NCBI RefSeq assembly: GCF_028875915.1
Contig: NZ_JAPEHW010000023.1
Coordinates: forward strand, 1-46,519
Length of the DNA stretch: 46,519 bases
Source of the DNA: Pseudoalteromonas sp. G4
GTDB lineage: Bacteria; Pseudomonadota; Gammaproteobacteria; Enterobacterales; Alteromonadaceae
Reading direction: 5' to 3'
Below the pieces are notes generated by a model that did not search any database, was not told the origin of the DNA, and saw nothing but the letters and a program-made list of their open reading frames with translations. A program made the position numbers and the translations under genes. Shown here in pieces: positions 46,512 to 46,519 of this stretch. Position 1 is the first letter of the stretch; each line of letters starts with the position of its first letter.

Positions 46512-46519
46512 ATTCCCCC

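Overview
The window looks like chromosomal DNA of a marine gammaproteobacterium of the Alteromonadales, most likely Pseudoalteromonas or a close relative. This rests on the low-GC coding style, the epd-pgk-fba and sfsA-dksA-gluQ-pcnB-folK-panB-panC gene orders, and a complete marine-type sortase locus. No rRNA, tRNA, CRISPR array, prophage or insertion sequence was seen. The genus is inferred, not proven.

Layout. 0.1-2.5 kb: two tandem HD-GYP proteins, one intact and one with its catalytic residues lost. 2.6-7.1 kb: proline catabolism, with a PutA that lacks the DNA-binding domain facing a divergent Lrp-type regulator across an Lrp-like box. 7.1-11.8 kb: an SH3/coiled-coil membrane protein, a CYTH-CHAD protein, a START-like protein and two unknown membrane proteins. 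11.9-21.2 kb: central metabolism: metK with a MetJ-like box, tkt, a coiled-coil protein, a ParD-like gene overlapping a methionine aminopeptidase gene, and the epd-pgk-fba cluster with several hairpins and repeated operator-like sequences. 21.2-27.8 kb: a phosphate-starvation locus holding a frameshifted lipoprotein gene, a porin, phoB, phoR and pstS, with Pho-box-like repeats ahead of three of the genes. 27.9-34.2 kb: a small cysteine-rich lipoprotein and the conserved sfsA-to-panC cluster, in which pcnB appears to start at an AUU codon. 34.3-39.8 kb: pepB, a 39-residue membrane protein, a phosphoribosyltransferase, a Crp/Fnr regulator, a small membrane protein, an exported amidohydrolase and an unknown protein. 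39.9-46.3 kb: the proteobacterial dedicated sortase system: kinase and regulator on one strand; OmpA-like protein, VIT/VWA target and sortase on the other.

How the genes work together. The Pho locus should sense phosphate (PhoR), switch on genes through PhoB, and capture phosphate (PstS). However, this PhoB lacks 11 residues that normally contain strand beta-4 of the receiver domain, and the nearby lipoprotein gene carries a one-base frameshift, so the phosphate response of this strain may be altered. In the sortase locus the kinase has a periplasmic region resembling a CBM9-type sugar-binding fold. The 217 bp between the regulator and the structural genes carry phased TTGCC repeats that could be the regulator's binding sites. 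The sortase and its single adjacent target gene overlap by one base.

Limits: all family assignments and comparisons with E. coli proteins are from memory and reading of motifs. No database search or structure prediction was run.
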